Assembly: GCA_944390615.1 (NCBI GenBank)
Contig: CALXRJ010000050.1
Span: 1-7,196, forward strand
Source of the DNA: an uncultured Clostridia bacterium
GTDB lineage: Bacteria; Bacillota; Clostridia; TANB77; CAG-508
Reading direction: 5' to 3'
Length of the DNA stretch: 7,196 nt
Below are positions 1-5,618 of this stretch, piece by piece (positions within the stretch are counted from its first letter, which is position 1; every line of letters begins with the position of its first letter). Below the pieces are notes generated by a model. The model saw only the letters and a program-made list of their open reading frames with translations. It was not told the origin of the DNA and ran no database searches. The position numbers and the translations under genes are program-made.

Positions 1-30
1 ATTTCCCCTATTATCCACAATAGCTTTACC

Positions 31-59
31 ATTATACCTCAAAATTATTTAATTGTCAA
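31..59 (-). promoter_or_regulatory. Perfect consensus sigma-A promoter at the 3' end of map
   Basis: On the minus strand, TTGACA (54-59) and TATAAT (31-36) are separated by 17 bp, the full consensus. The -35 box lies inside the last codons of map and the -10 box just beyond its stop. The predicted start of transcription is near position 24-26, and the product reads out of the window. It probably drives the next genes of the translation cluster, which are not visible. In an AT-rich genome a chance match is possible, but an exact match to both boxes with ideal spacing is uncommon. Confidence 0.75.
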
Positions 60-815
60 GATTTTTGGTTCATTTTCTGTAATTAAAATTGTATTTTCAT
101 AATGTGCTGCTAAACTTCCATCTTCTGTTACAATTGTCCATCCATCATCCATTTCCCAAATATCTGGTTTTCCTTGAATTACCATTGGTTCTATGCATAA
201 TGTCATACCAGGTTCGATTCTGATTCCTTTTCCTGCTTTCCCATAATTTGGGATACCTGGATCTTCATGCATTTGCCTTCCAATTCCATGACCTTGAAAT
301 TCTTTTAAAACAGAATATCCTTGTGATTTTACATATTCTCCAATACAATGAGAAATATCTCCAATTCGAAAACCAGGTTTTGCAAATTTTAGTCCTTCAA
401 AAAAAGCTTGTTTTGTTACCTCTACTAATCTTTTTGCTTCATCTGATACTTTTCCTACCATAAAAGTTCTGGCAGCATCTCCGTGAAATCCGTTTTTTAG
501 AGCTACGGTATCTACACTTACAATATCTCCCTCTTGTATGATATGGTTTTTGTGAGGCACGCCATGGATTACTTCATCATTGACTGATATACAAGTTGAT
601 GCAGGAAATTTAGGTATTCCTTTTATTCCTGGATCATATCCAATTTGAGCTGGGATTGCTCCTAAATTTCTCATGATTTGTTCTGCTTCTTTATCTAATT
701 CATATGTTGAAATTCCTGGTTTAACTTTTTTTTCTAATTGCTCATAAAATTCTGCAACAATTTTGCAGACATCTTCCATTAATTCTATTTCTTTTTTTGA
801 TTTTATGGTAACCAT
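45..815 (-). CDS. map: Methionine aminopeptidase, type I
   Basis: Map removes the initiator methionine from nascent proteins when the second residue is small. It is a pita-bread-fold metalloenzyme. The five metal ligands are present: D102 (SVDTV), D113 (GFHGDAART), H176 (GHGIGR), E209 (CIEPM) and E240 (YENTI). The substrate-contacting H84 (VIHGVP) is also present. I chose the ATG at 813-815 (256 residues, starting MVTIKSKKEIELM) because this matches the family N-terminus and AGAAGG lies 6 nt upstream. A GTG at 846-848 would add 11 residues without a good ribosome binding site. Residues 60-70 (YDPGIKGIPKF) form a loop about seven residues longer than the usual GY-x-G-FP. The TAA stop at 45-47 overlaps no gene but lies inside a strong promoter. 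Confidence 0.96.
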   Translation of the reverse strand: MVTIKSKKEIELMEDVCKIVAEFYEQLEKKVKPGISTYELDKEAEQIMRNLGAIPAQIGYDPGIKGIPKFPASTCISVNDEVIHGVPHKNHIIQEGDIVSVDTVALKNGFHGDAARTFMVGKVSDEAKRLVEVTKQAFFEGLKFAKPGFRIGDISHCIGEYVKSQGYSVLKEFQGHGIGRQMHEDPGIPNYGKAGKGIRIEPGMTLCIEPMVIQGKPDIWEMDDGWTIVTEDGSLAAHYENTILITENEPKILTIK

Positions 816-857
816 TTTTTGCCTTCTTTCTGCTAATTGAGACTGCACCTTTTGAAA

Positions 858-1523
858 TTAGTTATTGCTATTTTTAATATATTCTACTATGTCTTTTGCA
901 GCATCTATTCCAAGTCTATTGATTGATATACTTATTTCTTCATCTCTTACGATGCCTTTTTTCTTATAAAAATCGATAACTGGTTTGGTTTCTGTAAAAA
1001 ATGTGTTTAGTCTTAATTGTAATTTTTCTCTTGTATCATCTACTCTTTTGATTAATGGTACTTTGCAATCATCACACAATTCGCCTTCTTTTGGTTTATT
1101 TAAAACCATGTTATATACTCTTTTGCAATTAGGACATTCTCTTCTTGCTAAAACTCTTTCTATAATTTCTTCGGTTGGGGTATTTAAATTTACAACTAAG
1201 TCTACTTTTTCATTTTTATCGGTTAAAATTTTATCAAGTTCTTCTGCTTGTGCTAAGTTTCTTGGATAACCATCTAAGATAAATCCATTTTTACAATCTG
1301 GTTCATTTAGTCTATTTCGTACCATTTGATTGGTTACCTCATCTGGCACTAATTTTCCTTCATCTGCATACTTGCTTGCTATTTTTCCAAGTTCTGTTCC
1401 TTCTTTTATATTTTTTCTGAAAATTTCACCAGTAGATATGTGTGGTATTCCTAACTCATCTTTTAAAAATCCAGCAACAGTTCCTTTTCCTGTTCCTTGT
1501 GCTCCCATCATGATAATATTCAT
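858..1523 (-). CDS. adk: Adenylate kinase, zinc-lid (long bacterial) form
   Basis: Adk interconverts ATP + AMP and 2 ADP in the cytoplasm. The P-loop lies at residues 7-15 (GAQGTGKGT, with K13 and T15 present). The NMP-binding part (about 30-60) begins STGEIFR. The AMP-binding segment FILDGYPRNLAQAE lies at 81-94 and contains R88. The lid carries C130/C133 and C150/C153 with 16 residues between the pairs, the structural zinc site of Gram-positive enzymes, followed by RVDDTREKLQLRL with R160 and R165. The length is 221 residues, slightly above the usual 214-217. Q9 replaces the common proline of the P-loop. The ATG at 1521-1523 follows GAGGAGA with 7 nt spacing. A promoter of its own lies upstream, and map follows after about 42 nt. 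Confidence 0.98.
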   Translation of the reverse strand: MNIIMMGAQGTGKGTVAGFLKDELGIPHISTGEIFRKNIKEGTELGKIASKYADEGKLVPDEVTNQMVRNRLNEPDCKNGFILDGYPRNLAQAEELDKILTDKNEKVDLVVNLNTPTEEIIERVLARRECPNCKRVYNMVLNKPKEGELCDDCKVPLIKRVDDTREKLQLRLNTFFTETKPVIDFYKKKGIVRDEEISISINRLGIDAAKDIVEYIKNSNN

Positions 1524-1563
1524 AAATTATTCTCCTCTTTTCTTTTTTTCTTTGACATTGGTT

Positions 1564-1592
1564 ATTTTATTCTATTTTAGCTGAAAAGTCAA
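1564..1592 (-). promoter_or_regulatory. Sigma-A-type promoter for adk-map
   Basis: On the minus strand, TTGACT (1587-1592) and TAAAAT (1564-1569) are separated by exactly 17 bp. Each hexamer differs from consensus by one base. Transcription would begin near 1556-1558, giving a leader of about 34 nt that includes the adk ribosome binding site GAGGAGA. Its place between the secY terminator and adk supports function. No operator-like repeat is seen around it. Confidence 0.8.
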
Positions 1593-1623
1593 TATATTTT
1601 TGGGGACGCAGTCAAAAAAATAT

Positions 1624-1665
1624 AAAAAAAACAATCATCAATCTTAAAGATTAACAATTGTTTTT
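1624..1665 (-). terminator. Intrinsic terminator after secY
   Basis: In the minus-strand transcript, a 17-bp stem pairs the arms at 1649-1665 and 1627-1643 around a 5-nt loop (UUUAA). The stem is complete only if three G-U pairs are allowed. On the plus strand these positions would be C/A mismatches, so the hairpin is built for the minus-strand RNA. The 3' arm runs into eight U, followed by AUA and seven more U. It starts 11 nt after the secY stop. The stem is AU-rich, so termination could be partial. Confidence 0.85.
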
Positions 1666-1676
1666 AATGATTTATT

Positions 1677-2999
1677 CTATTCCAAAAATCCCTTATAATG
1701 TCTCATCACTAATTGAGATTCTAATTGCCTAATTGACTCGATTGCAACTCCAACGACAATTAAGATAGCAGTTCCTCCAAATGTAATATCTAAAGATGTA
1801 AATCTAAGTAACATTGGTAAAATTGCTATAATTGCTAAATAGAAACCTCCAAATAATGTTATTTTAGAAATTACGTTAGATAGATATTCTGTGGTAGGTT
1901 TTCCAGCTCTAATGCCTGGGATAAAACCACCATTTTTCTTAATATTGGCAGAAATTTCTGCTGGATTGGTCATAGCGTAGGTCCAGAAGAATGTAAATCC
2001 TACAATTAATAATAGATATACAATGGCATTTGCTATGGTATAGCCCCATCCTACACTAGAGGAAGAGGTTGCCATTGAGAAATTATATAATACATTCCAA
2101 AATCCAGTTGATGTTGCAACATCTGTTTTAAATATTTGTATAATCATGGCTGGAAATGTTAAGAAGGATGATGCAAATATAATAGGCATAACGCCTGCCA
2201 TAGCTAATTTTAATGGTATATTAGTATTTTGTGCTCCAACCATTTTTCTTCCAACAACTCTTTTTGAATATTGAACTGGTATTCTACGCTCTGCTTGTTG
2301 CATATAAACAACTGCTGCAACAAGAATAATGGCTCCTACAATGATTCCTAGAGCTGTTAAAAATCCTGTGGTACTAAATCCTTCTGTTGTTATGATTAAA
2401 TTATACATCGTAACTAAAACAGAAGGTAATCTTGAGATAATACCAATAAAGATGATTAATGAAATTCCATTTCCAATACCTTTATTGGTTATTTGCTCTC
2501 CTAACCACATAAGTAAAGATGTTCCAGCTACAAATCCTGTAACAATCATGGCTCCTGTAAGAAAACTATTGTCTACAAATACGCCATAAGATTGATAAGA
2601 TAAGTATACGCCTATTCCTTCTACTAAGGCTAGTATAATGGTTAAAATTTTAGTATATTTATTAATTTTTTTTTTTTTATTTTCTCCACCTTCTTTGGTT
2701 AATCTTTTTAGTGATGGTATAACCATGCCTAGCAATTGAATTACAATTGTTGATGTAATATAAGGTGTTATGCTCATAGCAAATATTGAGAAATTAGAAA
2801 AAGCGCCACCTGAGATTAAGTTTATCATACCAGCTAAAGTAGATGAACTCTCATTCATTAAATCATTTAATGCTGCTACATCTACACCTGGAACTGTAAT
2901 ATAACAACCTAATCTGAAAAGAATGATTAAAAGCAATGTATACCAAAGCTTTTTTCTTATTTCAGGTGTTTTTAGTGCATTTTTTATCGTTTGAAACAA
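1677..2999 (-). CDS. secY: Preprotein translocase subunit SecY, TTG start
   Basis: SecY is the ten-helix channel of the Sec translocon. With SecE and SecG, and with SecA or the ribosome, it moves proteins across or into the cytoplasmic membrane. The 440 residues begin MFQTIKNALKTPEIRKKLWY, and TM1 lies at about 18-36. A plug-like segment with GMINLISGGAFSNFSIFAMS follows at 57-76. Further helices lie near 70-92, 117-137, 147-172, 180-203, 210-235, 266-292, 316-341, 373-396 and 400-420. The cytoplasmic loop carrying PGIRAGKPTTEYL contains R364, equivalent to the essential E. coli R357. The C-terminus has QLESQLVMRHYKGFLE. The start is TTG (2997-2999), directly after the rplO stop. A run of 13 A in the coding strand encodes K108-K111. 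The stop is TAG, followed 11 nt later by a terminator hairpin. Confidence 0.98.
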   Translation of the reverse strand: MFQTIKNALKTPEIRKKLWYTLLLIILFRLGCYITVPGVDVAALNDLMNESSSTLAGMINLISGGAFSNFSIFAMSITPYITSTIVIQLLGMVIPSLKRLTKEGGENKKKKINKYTKILTIILALVEGIGVYLSYQSYGVFVDNSFLTGAMIVTGFVAGTSLLMWLGEQITNKGIGNGISLIIFIGIISRLPSVLVTMYNLIITTEGFSTTGFLTALGIIVGAIILVAAVVYMQQAERRIPVQYSKRVVGRKMVGAQNTNIPLKLAMAGVMPIIFASSFLTFPAMIIQIFKTDVATSTGFWNVLYNFSMATSSSSVGWGYTIANAIVYLLLIVGFTFFWTYAMTNPAEISANIKKNGGFIPGIRAGKPTTEYLSNVISKITLFGGFYLAIIAILPMLLRFTSLDITFGGTAILIVVGVAIESIRQLESQLVMRHYKGFLE

Positions 3000-3434
3000 C
3001 TAAATCACCTCTACTTTTCCGCCTAAGGCTTCGATCGTTTCCTTTGCTTTTGCTGTAAATCTTACAGCTTTTACATTTAATTTTTTTTCTAATTTTCCTG
3101 TAGCTATTACTACGATTCCGTCTTGGATTTTTCCAATAATGCCTTCTTCTAATAAGGTTTCTGCTGTCACATCAGTAGCTTTTGATTTATTAAGCATGGT
3201 AAGTGTTACTTCTGTGTAATTTTTAGCATGAATATTGGTAAATCCTCTTTTTGGTAATCTTCTATATAATGGTGTTTGACCACCTTCAAAACCACGTCTA
3301 ACGCCTCCGCCAGATCTTGCTTTTTGTCCTTTTTGTCCTCTACCTGAAGTTTTTCCTAGTCCTGAACCAATTCCTCTTCCAACTCTTTTGGTTTTCACTT
3401 TTTTCATAGCTGGTTTTAATTCTTCGATTTCCAT
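3000..3434 (-). CDS. rplO: 50S ribosomal protein L15
   Basis: L15 is a late-assembling 50S protein whose extended, glycine- and arginine-rich N-terminal half threads through 23S rRNA. MEIEELKPA is followed by KRVGRGIGSGLGKTSGRGQK and GVRRGFEGGQTPLYRRLPKRGF, all family signatures. The C-terminal globular part ends AKAKETIEALGGKVEVI. The ATG at 3432-3434 gives 144 residues. It follows a full AAGGAGGT with 5 nt spacing and matches the usual M-x-L/I-x-ELKP start. The frame stays open 19 codons further upstream, into the end of rpsE, but that extension is not L15-like. The stop is TAG and directly abuts the secY start codon. Confidence 0.97.
   Translation of the reverse strand: MEIEELKPAMKKVKTKRVGRGIGSGLGKTSGRGQKGQKARSGGGVRRGFEGGQTPLYRRLPKRGFTNIHAKNYTEVTLTMLNKSKATDVTAETLLEEGIIGKIQDGIVVIATGKLEKKLNVKAVRFTAKAKETIEALGGKVEVI
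3004..3011 (-). promoter_or_regulatory. Ribosome binding site of secY, inside rplO
   Basis: The mRNA reads GAGGUGAU, an 8-base match to the anti-Shine-Dalgarno sequence. It ends 4 nt before the TTG start and lies within the last codons of rplO (EVI). It decides the TTG start of secY and makes translational coupling with rplO likely. Confidence 0.85.
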
Positions 3435-3439
3435 TTCGC

Positions 3440-3448
3440 ACCTCCTTA
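3440..3448 (-). promoter_or_regulatory. Ribosome binding site of rplO
   Basis: The mRNA reads UAAGGAGGU, 5 nt before the ATG at 3432-3434. It fills most of the 16-nt rpsE-rplO gap. It rules out the longer upstream reading of L15 and leaves no room for rpmD. Confidence 0.88.
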
Positions 3449-3450
3449 TT

Positions 3451-3942
3451 TTATAATATATCTGCTGGTTTTTTACCTCTTTTTGCTGCAACAGATTCTA
3501 CTGTTTGCATTGATTTAAGGCCTTCTATTGTAGCATATACAACATTTCTTGGATTGTTGGTTCCGATAATTTTTGTACGGATATTTCTATAACCTGCAAG
3601 TTCTAATACTGGTCTAACACTACCTCCAGCGATAATTCCAGTACCTTTTGCAGCTGGTTTTAACATAACTTTTGCACTACCAAATTTTCCAACAAATTCA
3701 TGTGGTACTGTAGTTTCTACAATAGGAACTTCTATTAAGTGTTTTTTAGCATCTTGAATTGCTTTTTTGATTGCTTCTGGAACTTCAGCAGCTTTACCAT
3801 TTCCAACACCAACATGACCTTCTCCATCCCCAACAACAACTACTGCTGAGAATCTCATATGTCTACCACCCTTAACAACTTTGGTAACTCTGTTAAGAGC
3901 AACTACTTTTTCTTTTAATTCATTTTCTTGCTTTTCTTCCAT
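3451..3942 (-). CDS. rpsE: 30S ribosomal protein S5
   Basis: S5 acts in decoding fidelity and lies near the mRNA entry channel. The N-terminal double-stranded-RNA-binding-like domain includes VVALNRVTKVVKGGRHMRFSA, with the VKGG loop where spectinomycin-resistance changes occur in other bacteria; it looks intact. GHVGVGNGKAAEVPEAIKKA and the C-terminal GTGIIAGGSVRPVLELAGY and GTNNPRNVVYATI segments follow. I chose the ATG at 3940-3942 (163 residues) because a strong AAGGAGG lies 13 nt upstream (3956-3962) and the length fits the family. An in-frame ATG at 3973-3975 would add 11 residues but lacks a good ribosome binding site and would place the AAGGAGG inside the gene. The stop is TAA at 3451-3453. 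No rpmD follows. Confidence 0.96.
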   Translation of the reverse strand: MEEKQENELKEKVVALNRVTKVVKGGRHMRFSAVVVVGDGEGHVGVGNGKAAEVPEAIKKAIQDAKKHLIEVPIVETTVPHEFVGKFGSAKVMLKPAAKGTGIIAGGSVRPVLELAGYRNIRTKIIGTNNPRNVVYATIEGLKSMQTVESVAAKRGKKPADIL

Positions 3943-3955
3943 TAACTTTGTTTTC

Positions 3956-3962
3956 CCTCCTT
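3956..3962 (-). promoter_or_regulatory. Ribosome binding site of rpsE, long spacing
   Basis: The mRNA reads AAGGAGG, with 13 nt to the ATG at 3940-3942. This is longer than for its neighbours (5-10 nt) but is still the best candidate. The alternative ATG at 3973-3975 has only a weak AGAAAAG just upstream. Confidence 0.6.
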
Positions 3963-3986
3963 TTCTTTCCGACATCTTTTCTGCTA

Positions 3987-4346
3987 TTAAAAGTTTAATC
4001 CGCCTTCTCTTGCAGCTTCAGCAACTTCTTTTATAACGCCGTGATATATGTATCCACCACGATCAAAAACAACGTCTTTTATATCTTTTTCAGCTGCTCT
4101 TTTTGCTATTAGAGTTCCCACTTCTTTTGCTGCAATTTTATTGGCATGTTTTTCTTTTACTTGTTTATCAAGTGTGGAAGCTTGACACAATGTATTTCCA
4201 GCGACATCATCTATAATTTGTACATAGATGTTGCTATTGCTTCTATAAACACATAGTCTTGGTCTTTCAGCTGTTCCAGATATTTTCGTTCTAACTCTTT
4301 TATGTCTTCTATTTCTTTCCAACTTTCTATTAGTCTTTGAAACCAT
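3987..4346 (-). CDS. rplR: 50S ribosomal protein L18
   Basis: L18 binds 5S rRNA and, with L5, anchors it in the central protuberance. The protein has the basic N-terminal tail (NRKLERNRRHKRVRTKISG), then the conserved ERPRLCVYRSNSNIYVQIIDD segment. It ends with the family signature VVFDRGGYIYHGVIKEVAEAAREGGLNF (about residues 92-119), in which FDRGG, YHG and AAREGGL are the key blocks. At 119 residues it is full length. The ATG at 4344-4346 follows AAAGGAG with about 6 nt spacing. It is placed between rplF and rpsE as in other spc clusters. Confidence 0.98.
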   Translation of the reverse strand: MVSKTNRKLERNRRHKRVRTKISGTAERPRLCVYRSNSNIYVQIIDDVAGNTLCQASTLDKQVKEKHANKIAAKEVGTLIAKRAAEKDIKDVVFDRGGYIYHGVIKEVAEAAREGGLNF

Positions 4347-4361
4347 TTTCTTCTCCTTTCA

Positions 4362-4898
4362 TTATTTACCAGTTTTACCAACTTTACGTCTAATAACTTC
4401 TTCAGCGTATTTAATTCCTTTACCTCTATATACCTCAGGTGGTCTCTTTGTTCTAATAACTGCTGCTGTTTGACCAACCAATTCTTTATCAATTCCTTTT
4501 ACGATAATCGTATTTGCATTTGGAACATCAAAAGTAATTCCTTGAGGTGCTTCAAAGATTACAGGGTGTGAATATCCAAGAGAAAGATTTAAATTGTTTC
4601 CTTGTTTTTGTACTCTGTAACCAACACCATTGATTTGTAATTCTCTAGTAAATTCATTTTGAACACCTAAAATCATATTGTTGATAAGTGTTCTTGTTAA
4701 TCCATGTAAACTTTTGCTTCTTCTTACATCTGAATCTCTGGTTATGGTAAGAATATTATCTTCTAATTTCATGGAAATTTCTGGTTCAACGGTTCTTTCT
4801 AGCGTTCCTTTTGGTCCTTTTACAGTAATATGTTGTCCATCAATTTTCACTTCAACTCCTGCTGGTACTGTAATAGGTTTATTTCCTATTCTTGACAT
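4362..4898 (-). CDS. rplF: 50S ribosomal protein L6
   Basis: L6 binds 23S rRNA helix 97 near the sarcin-ricin loop and supports the factor-binding centre. Two L6 folds make up the protein. The first begins MSRIGNKPITVPAGVEVKI and contains VKGPKGTLER. The second contains GYSHPVIFEAPQGI and ends in the signature RPPEVYRGKGIKYAEEVIRR with a basic tail. The 178-residue length is normal. The ATG at 4896-4898 follows AAAGGAGGAG with 7 nt spacing. The 68-nt gap from rpsH is the largest between ribosomal protein genes here and holds two overlapping inverted repeats that end near the ribosome binding site. The stop is TAA, 15 nt before rplR. Confidence 0.98.
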   Translation of the reverse strand: MSRIGNKPITVPAGVEVKIDGQHITVKGPKGTLERTVEPEISMKLEDNILTITRDSDVRRSKSLHGLTRTLINNMILGVQNEFTRELQINGVGYRVQKQGNNLNLSLGYSHPVIFEAPQGITFDVPNANTIIVKGIDKELVGQTAAVIRTKRPPEVYRGKGIKYAEEVIRRKVGKTGK

Positions 4899-4911
4899 TT
4901 TTTCTCCTCCT

Positions 4912-4948
4912 TTTCTGTCTCATGTCAGAAACACATTTTTATGTGCTT
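4912..4948 (-). other. Two overlapping inverted repeats in the rplF leader
   Basis: In the rpsH-rplF gap the mRNA can form hairpin 1 (arms 4941-4948 and 4929-4936, 8 bp including one G-U, AAAA loop). It can instead form hairpin 2 (arms 4926-4931 and 4912-4917, 6 bp, 8-nt loop). They share positions 4929-4931, so the complete stems exclude one another. Hairpin 2 ends directly before the AAGGAGGAGA ribosome binding site of rplF. No U-run follows, so these are not terminators. Function is unknown. Confidence 0.4.
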
Positions 4949-4966
4949 GGTTTTTATTCTTTTTTA

Positions 4967-5365
4967 TTACCAAATATAAGCTAAAACTTCTCCACCAATT
5001 CCGGCATTTCTTGCTTCTTTGTCTGTCATTAATCCTTTTGATGTTGAAATAATAGCAATACCTAAACCATTTAATACTTTAGGTAATTCGTCTTTTCCAG
5101 CATATACTTTTAATCCTGGTTTACTAATTCTTTTTAATCCATCAATTACTCTTGATCCTTTTTCATCATATTTTAGAGTAATTCTTATTACACCTTGTGT
5201 ATCATCTTTGATTTCTTCAAAAGATTTTATATATCCTTCTTTAAATAAAATTTCAGCAATACCAAGTTTCATTTTAGAACATGGTACATCTACTGTTTTA
5301 TGTTTAGAAGTGTTCGCATTTCTGATTCTTGTTAGCATATCTGCTATTGGATCTGTAGTATTCAA
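4967..5365 (-). CDS. rpsH: 30S ribosomal protein S8, TTG start
   Basis: S8 is a primary 16S rRNA-binding protein that organises the central domain of the 30S subunit. The N-terminus TTDPIADMLTRIRNAN is the hallmark of the family. The C-terminal half has the RNA-binding signature, including LGIAIISTSKGLMTDKEARN and GGEVLAYIW. It is 132 residues long, as expected. The start codon is TTG (5363-5365). It is supported by an AAGGAGGT site about 9 nt upstream (5375-5382) and by the protein alignment, because no in-frame ATG lies upstream and the next methionine (M10) would remove conserved residues. In E. coli S8 represses its own operon; no comparable mRNA site could be shown here. Confidence 0.97.
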   Translation of the reverse strand: MNTTDPIADMLTRIRNANTSKHKTVDVPCSKMKLGIAEILFKEGYIKSFEEIKDDTQGVIRITLKYDEKGSRVIDGLKRISKPGLKVYAGKDELPKVLNGLGIAIISTSKGLMTDKEARNAGIGGEVLAYIW

Positions 5366-5374
5366 TTTATACTT

Positions 5375-5382
5375 ACCTCCTT
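5375..5382 (-). promoter_or_regulatory. Ribosome binding site of rpsH, fixes the TTG start
   Basis: The mRNA reads AAGGAGGU, followed by 9 nt and then TTG. No ATG or GTG lies at a usable distance in the S8 frame, so this site supports the TTG at 5363-5365 as the start. Confidence 0.85.
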
Positions 5383-5402
5383 CTTTCTATTCTATTCTTG
5401 AT

Positions 5403-5588
5403 TTACCAACTTGCTTTTTTAACACCAGGAATTTCTCCCTTATGAGCTAGCTCTCTAAAACATATACGACAAATTCCATATTTTCTAATATATGCATGTG
5501 GTCTACCACAAAGTTTACATCTATTATATTCTCTTGTTTTGTATTTTTGTGGTTTTTGTTGTTTAACCTTCATTGACATTTTTGCCAT
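5403..5588 (-). CDS. rpsN: 30S ribosomal protein S14, type Z (zinc-binding)
   Basis: S14 binds 16S rRNA in the 30S head, near S3 and S10. This is the short, 61-residue type Z form. It has a zinc finger made by C24/C27 (CKLC) and C40/C43 (CRIC), followed by FRELAHKGEIPGVKKASW, the diagnostic C-terminus. Many Bacillota carry a second, zinc-independent S14 copy elsewhere for use under zinc starvation; that cannot be judged from this window. The ATG at 5586-5588 follows AGGAGG with about 10 nt spacing, and the MAKMSM start matches other type Z proteins. It lies 30 nt after rplE and 37 nt before rpsH. Confidence 0.98.
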   Translation of the reverse strand: MAKMSMKVKQQKPQKYKTREYNRCKLCGRPHAYIRKYGICRICFRELAHKGEIPGVKKASW

Positions 5589-5618
5589 AGAATTAATTCC
5601 TCCTATTTCAATTTTTTA

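Noticed and set aside
1..32. A partial gene after map, from an ATG at 30-32 with GAGG 4 nt upstream (MVKLLWIIGE, open to the edge)
   Set aside because: Ten codons without a stop are not evidence. The sequence does not resemble InfA or other genes usual at this place, and the ATG overlaps a perfect -10 box.
816..848. An 11-residue N-terminal extension of Map from a GTG codon
   Set aside because: It has no good ribosome binding site before it, and the family start MVTIKSKKEIELM lies at 815 with AGAAGG upstream.
1591..1615. A second adk promoter using TTGACT at 1610-1615 and TATATT downstream
   Set aside because: The spacing is only about 13 bp, too short for a sigma-A promoter.
3435..3491. 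A 19-residue N-terminal extension of L15 reaching into the end of rpsE
   Set aside because: The extension does not resemble L15, and a full AAGGAGGT lies 5 nt before the ATG at 3432-3434, where the family N-terminus MxxxELKP begins.
4211..4492. A 93-residue minus-strand reading frame across rplF and rplR
   Set aside because: It overlaps two certain ribosomal protein genes in another frame and resembles no known protein; it is a shadow.
5019..5450. A 143-residue plus-strand reading frame opposite rpsH and rpsN
   Set aside because: It is antisense to two conserved genes, has no ribosome binding site, and its composition mirrors the opposite coding strand. The other plus-strand frames were rejected for the same reason.
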